Below the pieces are notes generated by a model, which worked only from the letters and a program-made list of their open reading frames with translations, was not told the origin of the DNA and searched no databases. Made by a program: the position numbers and the translations under genes. Of a stretch of 6,377 nucleotides of DNA, positions 1 to 5,565 are shown piece by piece (positions within the stretch are counted from its first letter, which is position 1; every line of letters begins with the position of its first letter). The stretch covers positions 1-6,377 of the forward strand of contig CAKZYI010000935.1 of assembly GCA_937884735.1 (NCBI GenBank), read 5' to 3'. This stretch comes from an uncultured Pleurocapsa sp. (GTDB taxonomy: Bacteria > Cyanobacteriota > Cyanobacteriia > Cyanobacteriales > Xenococcaceae).

Positions 1-1106
1 GGCGCAACGATCCAGAGGCTTTGATTTACCTTAATAATGCCCGTATTGCTAACAATGATGCCTATAGTATTGCTGTGCCTATTCCTGCGGGTACAGAAAT
101 AACTACCGCCGAAGAAATTCTCAGGGGTGTGGCTCAAGCGCAAAACGAAATTAATCAGCAGGGGGGAATAAATGGTGTTCCTTTAAAAGTATTTATCGCC
201 AATGACAATAACAATCCTGACACTGCAAAACAGATTGCCCAAGATTTAGTTGAAAATAAAGATATTTTGGGGGTAGTAGGACATTTCTCCAGTGGAGTTA
301 CTCTGGCAACTGCACCTATTTATCAAGATGGGGGTTTAGTCGCTGTTTCCCCCACCAGCACTTCTGTAGCAATATCTAGTGTGGGAAACTACATTTTTCG
401 TACTGTACCAAGCGATCGCTTTACTAGCAGTGCCATATCTAAATATGCTTTGGAGAAAATTAATAAAAATCAAGCGGTAGTAATTTACAATTCCCAAAGT
501 GCCTATAGCAGATCTCTCAAAGATAGTTTGGCGATCGACATTGCTAATAATGGAGGAGAAGTTGCTTTAGAAGCCGACATATCCCAAGGTAGTTTTAATC
601 CTGCTGACATATTAGCAAAGGCTAAGCAAGATAGGGGGGTGTTAGTATTCCTAAATGATTCTAAGACTGTAGACAAGGCATATTTAGTTATGCAGTTAAA
701 TAATAATCAATTACCCATGTTAGCTGGTGATAGCTTTTATAAACCCCAAACCTTACAAATTGGTGCGGACAAAGCAGTAGGCTTGATATTGGCTGTACCT
801 TGGCATATATTAGGCAATACCAATCCCGATTTCCCCAAGACTTCTGGCAGTCTCTGGGGAGGAGATGTCAACTGGCGCACAGCTATGGCTTACGATGCTG
901 TCAAGGCTTTGACTGCTGGTTTAAAAGCAGATCCCAGTCGTAAAGGTATCCAACAAACTTTATCTCAATCGAGCTTTTCTTTTGAAGGTGCTTCAGGAAA
1001 AGTCAGGTTTTTGCTATCAGGCGAGCGCAATGCCCCCGTACAATTAGTTACAGTACAGCCAGGAAAGCGATCGCCTTACGGTTATGATTTTGTTCCTTTG
1101 AAGTAA
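1..1106 (+). CDS. ABC-type ligand-binding protein, LivK/Peripla_BP_6 family (5' partial)
   Basis: The reading frame is open from the left edge (first full codon at 3) to TAA at 1104-1106, giving 367 visible residues. The TTG at 21 is an internal Leu codon, not a start. The protein is a type I periplasmic binding fold of the branched-chain amino acid (LivK) class. Visible landmarks are strand 1 SIAVPIPAG (about residue 22), GGINGVPLKV (54-63), VVGHFSSG (91-98) and VSPTSTS (115-121), which lie where the family contacts its ligand, and the C-terminal helix TAMAYDAVKAL (293-303). The residues before the fold (RNDPEALIYLNNARI) read like the end of a TPR helix pair. This suggests that the missing N-terminus holds a membrane anchor and a TPR-like stretch, as I recall for cyanobacterial relatives. 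The ligand cannot be told, and no permease or ATPase gene is visible nearby. The family call is firm; substrate and true length are unknown. Confidence 0.9.
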   Translation, partial: RNDPEALIYLNNARIANNDAYSIAVPIPAGTEITTAEEILRGVAQAQNEINQQGGINGVPLKVFIANDNNNPDTAKQIAQDLVENKDILGVVGHFSSGVTLATAPIYQDGGLVAVSPTSTSVAISSVGNYIFRTVPSDRFTSSAISKYALEKINKNQAVVIYNSQSAYSRSLKDSLAIDIANNGGEVALEADISQGSFNPADILAKAKQDRGVLVFLNDSKTVDKAYLVMQLNNNQLPMLAGDSFYKPQTLQIGADKAVGLILAVPWHILGNTNPDFPKTSGSLWGGDVNWRTAMAYDAVKALTAGLKADPSRKGIQQTLSQSSFSFEGASGKVRFLLSGERNAPVQLVTVQPGKRSPYGYDFVPLK

Positions 1107-1134
1107 ACAAATATAAAAATACGCATATTTGTTT
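1105..1134. terminator. AT-rich inverted repeat at the end of the binding-protein gene
   Basis: The sequences 1105-1114 (AAACAAATAT) and 1125-1134 (ATATTTGTTT) are a perfect 10-bp inverted repeat around a 10-base loop, and the left arm overlaps the TAA stop. The right arm ends in a T-rich run, so it could act as a weak terminator for the + strand gene, and by symmetry for leftward transcription from the small gene at 1270-1422. The stem has only one G-C pair per arm, so the stability is poor and the call is moderate. Confidence 0.4.
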
Positions 1135-1156
1135 CTCTTGCCGACTTTGTTTTGTG

Positions 1157-1185
1157 ACGCGAAGCTTATCTGAAGGTGTATCGTG
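1157..1185. repeat. Possible decayed copy of a small cyanobacterial dispersed repeat
   Basis: This stretch contains two imperfect tandem units, GAAGCTTATCT (1161-1171) and GAAGGTGTATCG (1172-1183). The pattern GCGAAGC-TTATC-GAAGG-TATCG recalls short hairpin repeats scattered between cyanobacterial genes. I base this on memory of such elements and on the local structure only. One copy in one window cannot prove that it is dispersed. Confidence 0.22.
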
Positions 1186-1269
1186 AAATTTAATGTTTTG
1201 TTCTTTCGTCTTATTGAAATTGGTCAGGCCGCCAAGTCTAATGCCAACAAATCTCTTAATAATTAATGG

Positions 1270-1422
1270 TTACCAAACAAAAAATGGAGCCTGAGTAAGA
1301 AATCCTGGAATTACTTTTCTCTGAGCATCTAAAGTGGGTGTGTTAGATGACTTTCCGCCCAAATTTAAAAACAAATAGATACAAAATGTAATGATTGCAG
1401 CTAACAGTATTCTTTCCAGCAT
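1270..1422 (-). CDS. Small single-pass membrane protein, 50 aa, function unknown
   Basis: A frame of 50 codons runs leftward from ATG (1420-1422) to TAA (1270-1272). A Shine-Dalgarno sequence GGAAG at 1428-1432 sits 5 bases before the start, which is the main support for a real gene. The product begins MLERILLAAIITFCIYLFLN, a charged N-cap followed by a hydrophobic helix at about residues 4-22. A polar stretch (GGKSSNTPTLDAQRK) and a short hydrophobic tail ending in PFFVW follow. The layout fits a small inner-membrane or thylakoid-membrane protein with one helix. I do not recognise a named family and assign no function. It is convergent with the binding-protein gene and separated by about 260 bases from the glycosyltransferase gene, so it is probably transcribed on its own. 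An AT-rich stretch reading TACTATTTATAT on the - strand, about 20-30 bases upstream of the start, could hold its -10 box. Confidence 0.55.
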   Translation of the reverse strand: MLERILLAAIITFCIYLFLNLGGKSSNTPTLDAQRKVIPGFLTQAPFFVW

Positions 1423-1747
1423 TATTACTTCCTTTTTTTAGCCTCGCATATAAATAGTATGTCTTATTTGAAATAATTAATCTACAAAATCGTAACTAAG
1501 TCCATACTTCTAAATCAAAACTTTAAACTAACTTTATAAATTTGCCACAACTAATAATTATTATGTTTAGCGGGCTATCTGAGTTAGTTTTGACGAATAT
1601 TTTAGGACAAATAGGATGACGAAAATAAATCATGCACCATAAGGTTTTTTATGAGAATTTATACCCATACAACAACTAAAATCTAAGTAGCTAATCTTGA
1701 TTAATCCTAGGCAGTTGATTCTTGCTCACCATAACCAAAATGCCACC
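1423..1747. other. Intergenic region without a recognisable gene
   Basis: I read this stretch on both strands and found only reading frames of a dozen or fewer codons without ribosome binding sites. It holds the leader of the 50-aa gene at its left end, the palindromic segment at 1525-1590, and the 3' flank of the glycosyltransferase gene at its right end. No tRNA-like cloverleaf and no GC-rich hairpin with a T run was seen, so no clear terminator for the glycosyltransferase gene is visible. Confidence 0.6.
1525..1590. repeat. Nested co-centred palindromes
   Basis: The outer arms AAACTAACT (1525-1533) and AGTTAGTTT (1582-1590) are perfect 9-bp inverted repeats. The inner TAATAATTATTA (1552-1563) is a perfect 12-bp palindrome. 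Both are centred on 1557.5, so they belong to one symmetrical structure. Between them GC (1544-1545) can also pair with GC (1570-1571), flanked by possible G-U pairs at 1541-1543/1572-1574. It could be a remnant of a miniature palindromic element or an RNA hairpin. No target-site duplication is evident. Confidence 0.35.
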
Positions 1748-2536
1748 TTATCTAGATTCAAATACGTTTTCTTTTCTGGTAAAGGTTCTTTTGCTATTCA
1801 AATGTAATTTCTGACGCAAAATCAAAACAAAGAATGCCAAATCTTCCACCAAATATCTCTTCCACAGCCTACCTGGCTCTTTCATTAGTCGATAAAGCCA
1901 TTCTAAACCAACTGAACTCATCCAGGCTGGAGATCTTTCTAAGTTTCCTGCTTCAAAGTCGATGGTTGCACCAATAGCCATAAAGGTTTTGACTGAATTA
2001 AGACGAGCTCTATACTGACAAATCCATTTTTCCTGTTTTGGCGCGCCTACCCCGACTGCTAAAACAGTGGCACCAGAACTATTGATAATATTGATAATTT
2101 TGCGACACTCTTGAGGATCGTTTTCAAATCCAAAAGGAGGAGAATAGGTATCCACAACCATATTACGACCAACCTTAGCATTTATGTTTCGGCGTGCTTG
2201 TTCGGCAACTCCTTTTAAACCACCTAGCAAAAATATTTTGACGTTTTCATCTTTACTATGGCGTTGATAAAAAGCAGGAAATAAATCTGAACCCGAAATT
2301 TTTTCTTCAATTGGCTGTCCCAAAAAACGAGAAGCGTACATAATCAATTGACTATCACACACTCGATAATCAGCTTCTTGATAAACTCGGTAAAATTCGC
2401 GATCTTTTTGTAGCTTTACCAAATGATCCACATTAGGTGTAAACACTACTCCACCGACTTTAAGTCTTTCTAGCATTTCGTTCATACCTATATTGTCAAT
2501 CTGAATATTTAGTATGTTGATTCTCTTGGCTTTCAT
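1748..2536 (-). CDS. WecG/TagA/CpsF-family glycosyltransferase (GT26)
   Basis: The 262-residue product has the usual length and motif order of the WecG/TagA/CpsF family, whose known members transfer N-acetylmannosamine or its uronic acid from a UDP-sugar to a lipid-linked GlcNAc. Visible motifs are TPNVDHL (33-39), the D61 motif ADYRVCDSQL (55-64), a Rossmann-like segment IFLLGG (101-106), GVGAPKQEKW (162-171), IGATIDF (188-194) and the family tail GLEWLYRL..EPGRLWKRY (210-228). The C-terminal hydrophobic/basic helix probably seats it on the membrane. Its likely role is in extracellular polysaccharide or surface-glycan synthesis. Most members have Asp-Gly at the D61 motif; here it is Asp-Ser. 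No further in-frame start lies upstream before a stop codon at 2609-2611, so ATG at 2534-2536 is well supported, although it has no Shine-Dalgarno sequence. No other glycan genes are in the window. The acceptor and the exact sugar are unknown. Confidence 0.9.
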   Translation of the reverse strand: MKAKRINILNIQIDNIGMNEMLERLKVGGVVFTPNVDHLVKLQKDREFYRVYQEADYRVCDSQLIMYASRFLGQPIEEKISGSDLFPAFYQRHSKDENVKIFLLGGLKGVAEQARRNINAKVGRNMVVDTYSPPFGFENDPQECRKIINIINSSGATVLAVGVGAPKQEKWICQYRARLNSVKTFMAIGATIDFEAGNLERSPAWMSSVGLEWLYRLMKEPGRLWKRYLVEDLAFFVLILRQKLHLNSKRTFTRKENVFESR

Positions 2537-2654
2537 AGCTTTTATAGTATTTATATATAGTTTTTGGGTGCTATTTTTTAGGGTTGTAATATTGATACGT
2601 TTAGATTTTCAATTTATGCTTTTAGGTGGTTATAACTAAAAATAAAGGTAAGCA

Positions 2655-2671
2655 AGAGAGTGTTACTCTCT
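2655..2671. repeat. Short hairpin, 7-bp stem with 3-base loop
   Basis: AGAGAGT (2655-2661) and ACTCTCT (2665-2671) form a perfect stem around GTT. On the - strand it is followed by a T-rich but interrupted run (TTGCTTACCTTTATTTTTAG). It may therefore be a weak terminator for transcripts reading past the Hsp70-like gene, or a leader structure about 120 bases before the glycosyltransferase start. Confidence 0.35.
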
Positions 2672-2807
2672 GAAAGCTAAAATTCAATACCAGATAAGAC
2701 TACAGGGACAACAGTAAGCATTTACATCTGCTTTAAGATTGTGATTTTCCTGCGTATTTTTACTGAGATTTGCCTTTAGTTTGCTTTTAACTGTCTAAAT
2801 GGCGAGA

Positions 2808-2857
2808 TAAATACCATATTGATGCCAAATATTCTTAATATTGAGCCATGGTATTTA
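2808..2857. repeat. Inverted repeat with 10-bp arms just downstream of the Hsp70-like gene
   Basis: TAAATACCAT (2808-2817) and ATGGTATTTA (2848-2857) are perfect inverted repeats. The 30-base interior contains a second small hairpin, AATATT-CTT-AATATT (2828-2842). The structure starts 27 bases past the Hsp70-like stop codon, where a terminator would be expected. No T run follows it on the - strand, so intrinsic termination is doubtful. It might stabilise the 3' end of the mRNA. Confidence 0.4.
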
Positions 2858-2884
2858 CTTATGTACATATTACAGTATGGATCA

Positions 2885-4501
2885 TTAATTTAGCTGCACA
2901 ACAATGTAATTATTCAGTAAAGTTTCTTGGGTTAATAAATCTTCTACAGTAATACGTAAGTATCTTTGAGCATCAATCTGAAAAAAGAGTTTTAGGCGAT
3001 CGCTACCAGGATTTCCTGGTGGCTCTAAGCTGGCAATTGTCCTTGCTCCATCGCGGTCATTTAACGCTTGAACTGCTTGTTTAGCGGCATTTACAGTTCT
3101 AGTGACTAAACGATCGCCATCGAAATACACTTCTGTATTAGCAGCTTGCGAAGCTAACTCACCAATAATTAATTCCAAACTAGTTTGATTTAGGGTAGAA
3201 GCCCCCAAAACTAGCTCTACAGGCTTGTCTGTTGGATAGGGCTGTCCTGTTTTAATAATCGAATGCCAATCGTGACTTTGAGTTCTGCGATTCCAATAGC
3301 GAATACCATAACTATGGTATAAAAAGTCTTTAATTTCAGTCGTTTGAGACACTTCTAATGCTCCTGTAACGATCGCTTCAAAGTGTCGTTGATTCTTTAC
3401 CAAAGCTTCATCAAAATATTTCTTAATCCAATTTTGGACAGCAGGTATTTTCACTGAGCCACCAACCAAAAGTATACTATCAATATCAGTATTTTCCACA
3501 CCATTACGTTTTGCCTGCTGCAAAACCTGAGTCATCAGATCGTCTAAGCGAGCAAAAAACCCTTGTTGTTCCAAAATAAGGTCTAATCTTTCTCTGCTTA
3601 AGTTTAATTCATAAGTTTCTAAAGTCTCGTCATTAAAATAGACTTCTTTTGCTTCTTCTGTTGCTGACAGTTTAATCTTTAACCTCTCTGCCAAACGACT
3701 AGTCAAACTGGATTTGGGTAATTCTTGGGTTTGGGCAAAATAATCAACCAACCAATTATCAATATCTGCACCTCCCAAGTTAGCTCCTGCTTTGGCAATT
3801 ACACGAGCCGTATTTTTTTGTTGTGCGGAGTTTTTTCCCAGCAAATTGTTGCCCCACTTGAGAATATAACCACTAGTTTGGGGACTAGCAGAAGATAACT
3901 GCACCAAGGATAAATCTATCGTACCTCCACCAAAATCTACCACCAGCACCAATTCTCGATCTGCTGCGCCATAACCCAATGCAGCAGCGGTAGGCTCATC
4001 CAAAATTCTAATTTGCTCTACGGCTAAAGATTCGCATACTCCCATTAACCAGTTGCGGTAAGATTCAAAACTATCTATAGGCACAGTCAAAACTAGGGAT
4101 TTTAGCTCTTCTTGTGTTTCACCCTGAAGATTGGTAATCAATTCCCGCAAAAACCATTCTCCAATTTGCTCAAAAGATAGATTTTTTCCGTCTAATTGAG
4201 GTAAAAAACCTTGAATTTCTGTACCAATTCCCCGCTTAAAACTGCTAAAAAAACGCGAATCTCCAGCCAGATCTAAACCGCGATCTCGTACTGTTTGTCC
4301 AGCCATAATTTTGGATTTTTGAGCATCTTCTACATATACCAAACTAGGAATTAGAGGCGGTATAGAAGTAAGCTGTTGAGATAAACTAGGTAACTTAACT
4401 AATTCTGCCTTTTCTGTTGCGCTATTCCAACGAGCGATTGCCGTATTGCTAGTACCAAAATCGATGGCGTAAGAGCTAGTAGAGTTGGAATTATTTACCA
4501 T
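2885..4501 (-). CDS. Compact Hsp70/DnaK-like ATPase lacking the helical lid
   Basis: The 538-residue protein carries the Hsp70/actin ATPase signature. It has phosphate loop 1 IDFGTSNTAIA (13-23), SFKRGIG with K89 at the place of the catalytic Lys of DnaK, LVLTVP (136-141), the connect motif LDEPTAAALGYG (167-178), phosphate loop 2 VVDFGGGTIDLSL (187-199), NLGGADID (241-248) and the adenosine motif ILLVGGSVKIP (343-353). About 30 extra residues rich in Asn, Lys and Gln sit between loop 2 and GGADID (about 206-238). Only some 140 residues follow the ATPase domain, enough for a small beta subdomain but not for the alpha-helical lid of canonical DnaK (normally over 600 residues). It is therefore an Hsp70-like protein of unknown client, not the housekeeping DnaK. 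No DnaJ or GrpE gene is nearby. The ATG at 4499-4501 leaves a Ser/Asn-rich leader of about 10 residues before strand 1, and no strong ribosome binding site precedes it. Confidence 0.9.
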   Translation of the reverse strand: MVNNSNSTSSYAIDFGTSNTAIARWNSATEKAELVKLPSLSQQLTSIPPLIPSLVYVEDAQKSKIMAGQTVRDRGLDLAGDSRFFSSFKRGIGTEIQGFLPQLDGKNLSFEQIGEWFLRELITNLQGETQEELKSLVLTVPIDSFESYRNWLMGVCESLAVEQIRILDEPTAAALGYGAADRELVLVVDFGGGTIDLSLVQLSSASPQTSGYILKWGNNLLGKNSAQQKNTARVIAKAGANLGGADIDNWLVDYFAQTQELPKSSLTSRLAERLKIKLSATEEAKEVYFNDETLETYELNLSRERLDLILEQQGFFARLDDLMTQVLQQAKRNGVENTDIDSILLVGGSVKIPAVQNWIKKYFDEALVKNQRHFEAIVTGALEVSQTTEIKDFLYHSYGIRYWNRRTQSHDWHSIIKTGQPYPTDKPVELVLGASTLNQTSLELIIGELASQAANTEVYFDGDRLVTRTVNAAKQAVQALNDRDGARTIASLEPPGNPGSDRLKLFFQIDAQRYLRITVEDLLTQETLLNNYIVVQLN

Positions 4502-4537
4502 TGCAGAAAAGTTGTATGTTTCTAATTATGTCTATTG

Positions 4538-4543
4538 ATTATA
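4538..4543 (-). promoter_or_regulatory. Probable -10 box of the Hsp70-like gene
   Basis: On the - strand a perfect TATAAT lies here, 36 bases before the ATG at 4501, giving an expected leader of about 30 bases. At the -35 distance (17-base spacer) there is no TTGACA-like hexamer. Instead AGACTA occurs there (4561-4566) and again one helical turn closer (4551-4556). Such a promoter would probably need an activator or an alternative sigma factor. Confidence 0.45.
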
Positions 4544-4600
4544 TGGAAATTAGTCTATCGTAGTCTCGGTCGATATCTTGGGGGAAGCAAGGTTTGGTTA

Positions 4601-4614
4601 TTAATTGTTAATTG
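4601..4614. repeat. Two tandem copies of the heptamer TTAATTG
   Basis: TTAATTG occurs at 4601-4607 and 4608-4614, with a separate third copy at 4653-4659 inside the 3' end of the neighbouring gene. Heptanucleotide tandem repeats are common between cyanobacterial genes. With only two units this could also be chance in AT-rich DNA. Confidence 0.3.
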
Positions 4615-4642
4615 TCTTAAAGAATAAGGCTACGGATATCCT

Positions 4643-5461
4643 TTAGGGCATATTAATTGTTGGTGGATATATTTGATTGAGATCTTTGGCAGTTATTTTG
4701 GATATTGGTATTACCTTGGTTTTTCTAGGGATAAGAAATAAATCTTGATATTGAACAAAAGCTAGATCTTTTTTATTAATTGAAATATGTAAAGCTGGTT
4801 GAGCTTCTAAAAGATTACGAACATTAGTTGCGATCGCTTTTATCTCAATCGCAGATAAGTTACTGTCGATGGTACCTAAGCGTAAATAAAAATCATTATC
4901 TATCCCATCGGGAGTAGCATGGTATTTGTGCAGTAGATTAAATTTTTGAAAACTACGTCGTAAATTATCGATGGCAAGGTTAACTTTATTGTTTTGCCAC
5001 GACCAACCAATTAATATTGGTATTAGTTGATTTTCTACTGGTTGGAGTTGAAATGAACGAAAGTAAAGATGTTCGTCGCGACTCACAAAATTATATTCTT
5101 GGTTGCGATCGTATCCACCAAAACGAATAGTCAAAGGTAAATTAACTTGGTGCTGAAGATAATTCACCACACCTTCTAAGTCAATAGATCTAATTTCTTG
5201 TCTGCATTCATAAAACCACTGGCTCGTAATTTCCGACTTAGTTTTGCTCCCTTCGCAACCAATAATTGTTCCATGTACTTGCTCTAATTGATAAGGAATA
5301 AATCGATCTCGAATCGCTTCCTGGCTAGCCAAATAACTTTGTAATTGCTGAATTAAACTCTGTAATGGAGATGGTTTATCACCATAAAAGGCTACTAAAC
5401 TAACGTTGGGTTTCAAATAGCTATCGTTGGGCATTGTATTAGAAACTTGGACTACCATCAT
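4643..5461 (-). CDS. Uncharacterised 272-aa cytoplasmic protein, possibly 2H-phosphoesterase-like
   Basis: I do not recognise a named family with confidence. The protein has no signal peptide or membrane helix. Its N-terminal half begins with a strand VSLVAFYG (20-27), a helix with SLIQQLQSYL (35-44), then QVHGTIIG (61-68). The C-terminal half includes NDFYLRLGTI (189-198), a helix IKAIATNVRNLLEA (207-220), then ALHISI (223-228). The two H-x-T/S triplets (H63-T65 and H225-S227), each on a predicted strand after a helix, are the hallmark of 2H (LigT-like) phosphoesterases, which act on cyclic phosphodiesters or RNA ends. The 162-residue spacing is longer than in small members, so an insertion, or a false resemblance, must be allowed for. 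The start is uncertain: ATGs at 5461, 5458 and 5434 are all possible and none has a clear ribosome binding site. The gene is divergent from the TetR gene and its likely promoter overlaps the proposed TetR operator. Confidence 0.7.
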   Translation of the reverse strand: MMVVQVSNTMPNDSYLKPNVSLVAFYGDKPSPLQSLIQQLQSYLASQEAIRDRFIPYQLEQVHGTIIGCEGSKTKSEITSQWFYECRQEIRSIDLEGVVNYLQHQVNLPLTIRFGGYDRNQEYNFVSRDEHLYFRSFQLQPVENQLIPILIGWSWQNNKVNLAIDNLRRSFQKFNLLHKYHATPDGIDNDFYLRLGTIDSNLSAIEIKAIATNVRNLLEAQPALHISINKKDLAFVQYQDLFLIPRKTKVIPISKITAKDLNQIYPPTINMP

Positions 5462-5488
5462 GATAATCGAAGCATTTCTAAAAGTTTG

Positions 5489-5517
5489 ATTTTAAATTCG
5501 TTTTGTTTTTGGAACAA
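5489..5517 (-). promoter_or_regulatory. Putative promoter of the 272-aa gene
   Basis: On the - strand TTGTTC (5512-5517) is followed after exactly 17 bases by TAAAAT (5489-5494). Transcription would start near 5482, about 20 bases before the ATG at 5461. The -35 hexamer lies inside the palindrome at 5509-5526. The match to consensus is moderate. Confidence 0.35.
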
Positions 5518-5529
5518 CCATTCTAAAAT
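5501..5529 (+). promoter_or_regulatory. Putative promoter of the TetR-family gene
   Basis: TTTTGT (5501-5506) and TAAAAT (5524-5529) are spaced by 17 bases, with the palindrome at 5509-5526 filling the spacer, the classical position for self-repression by TetR proteins. TATCTT (5535-5540) is an alternative -10 box. The -35 hexamer is weak. Confidence 0.35.
5509..5526. promoter_or_regulatory. Putative TetR-family operator, copy 1 (divergent promoter region)
   Basis: TTGGAACA-AC-CATTCTAA is an imperfect palindrome with 5 of 8 bases symmetrical in each arm. It matches a second site at 6186-6203 in the core GGAAC-N3-CATTC with the same spacing. It lies between the divergent TetR and 272-aa genes and overlaps the likely promoter elements of both, as expected for an autoregulatory operator. 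Confidence 0.5.
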
Positions 5530-5565
5530 TGTGTTATCTTATTTTTAAGAGGAAAAAAGGAGGCA

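Larger units (their letters stand above)
2537..2884. other. AT-rich intergenic region between the glycosyltransferase and Hsp70-like genes
   Basis: Both flanking genes run leftward, so this 348-base gap holds the 3' flank of the Hsp70-like gene and the leader of the glycosyltransferase gene. It contains two hairpins (2655-2671 and 2808-2857). The last 25 bases before the glycosyltransferase start are very AT-rich on the - strand (TATATAAATACTATAAAAG) and probably include its -10 region, but no convincing -35 partner was found. Small frames on either strand (23 codons at most) lack ribosome binding sites. Confidence 0.55.

Noticed and set aside
2822..2893. A 23-codon + strand frame beginning MPNILNIEP
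   Set aside because: There is no ribosome binding site, it overlaps the hairpin at 2808-2857 and runs antisense into the 3' end of the Hsp70-like gene. The length is within chance for AT-rich DNA.
3303..3321. Inverted repeat ATACCAT/ATGGTAT inside the Hsp70-like gene, similar to the arms of the 2808-2857 hairpin
   Set aside because: It lies in coding sequence where the codons explain it, and the shared heptamer is too short to claim a repeat family.
4625..4650. Palindrome GGATATCC with flanking AAGG/CCTT, considered as a terminator of the 272-aa gene or a dispersed repeat
   Set aside because: The stem beyond the short palindrome is only 4 bp, it overlaps the gene's stop codon, and no strong T run follows it. 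One copy gives no evidence of dispersal.
2885..5461. Hsp70-like and 272-aa genes as one operon
   Set aside because: They run in the same direction, but the 141-base gap contains a perfect TATAAT at a suitable distance from the Hsp70-like start, so separate transcription is more likely.
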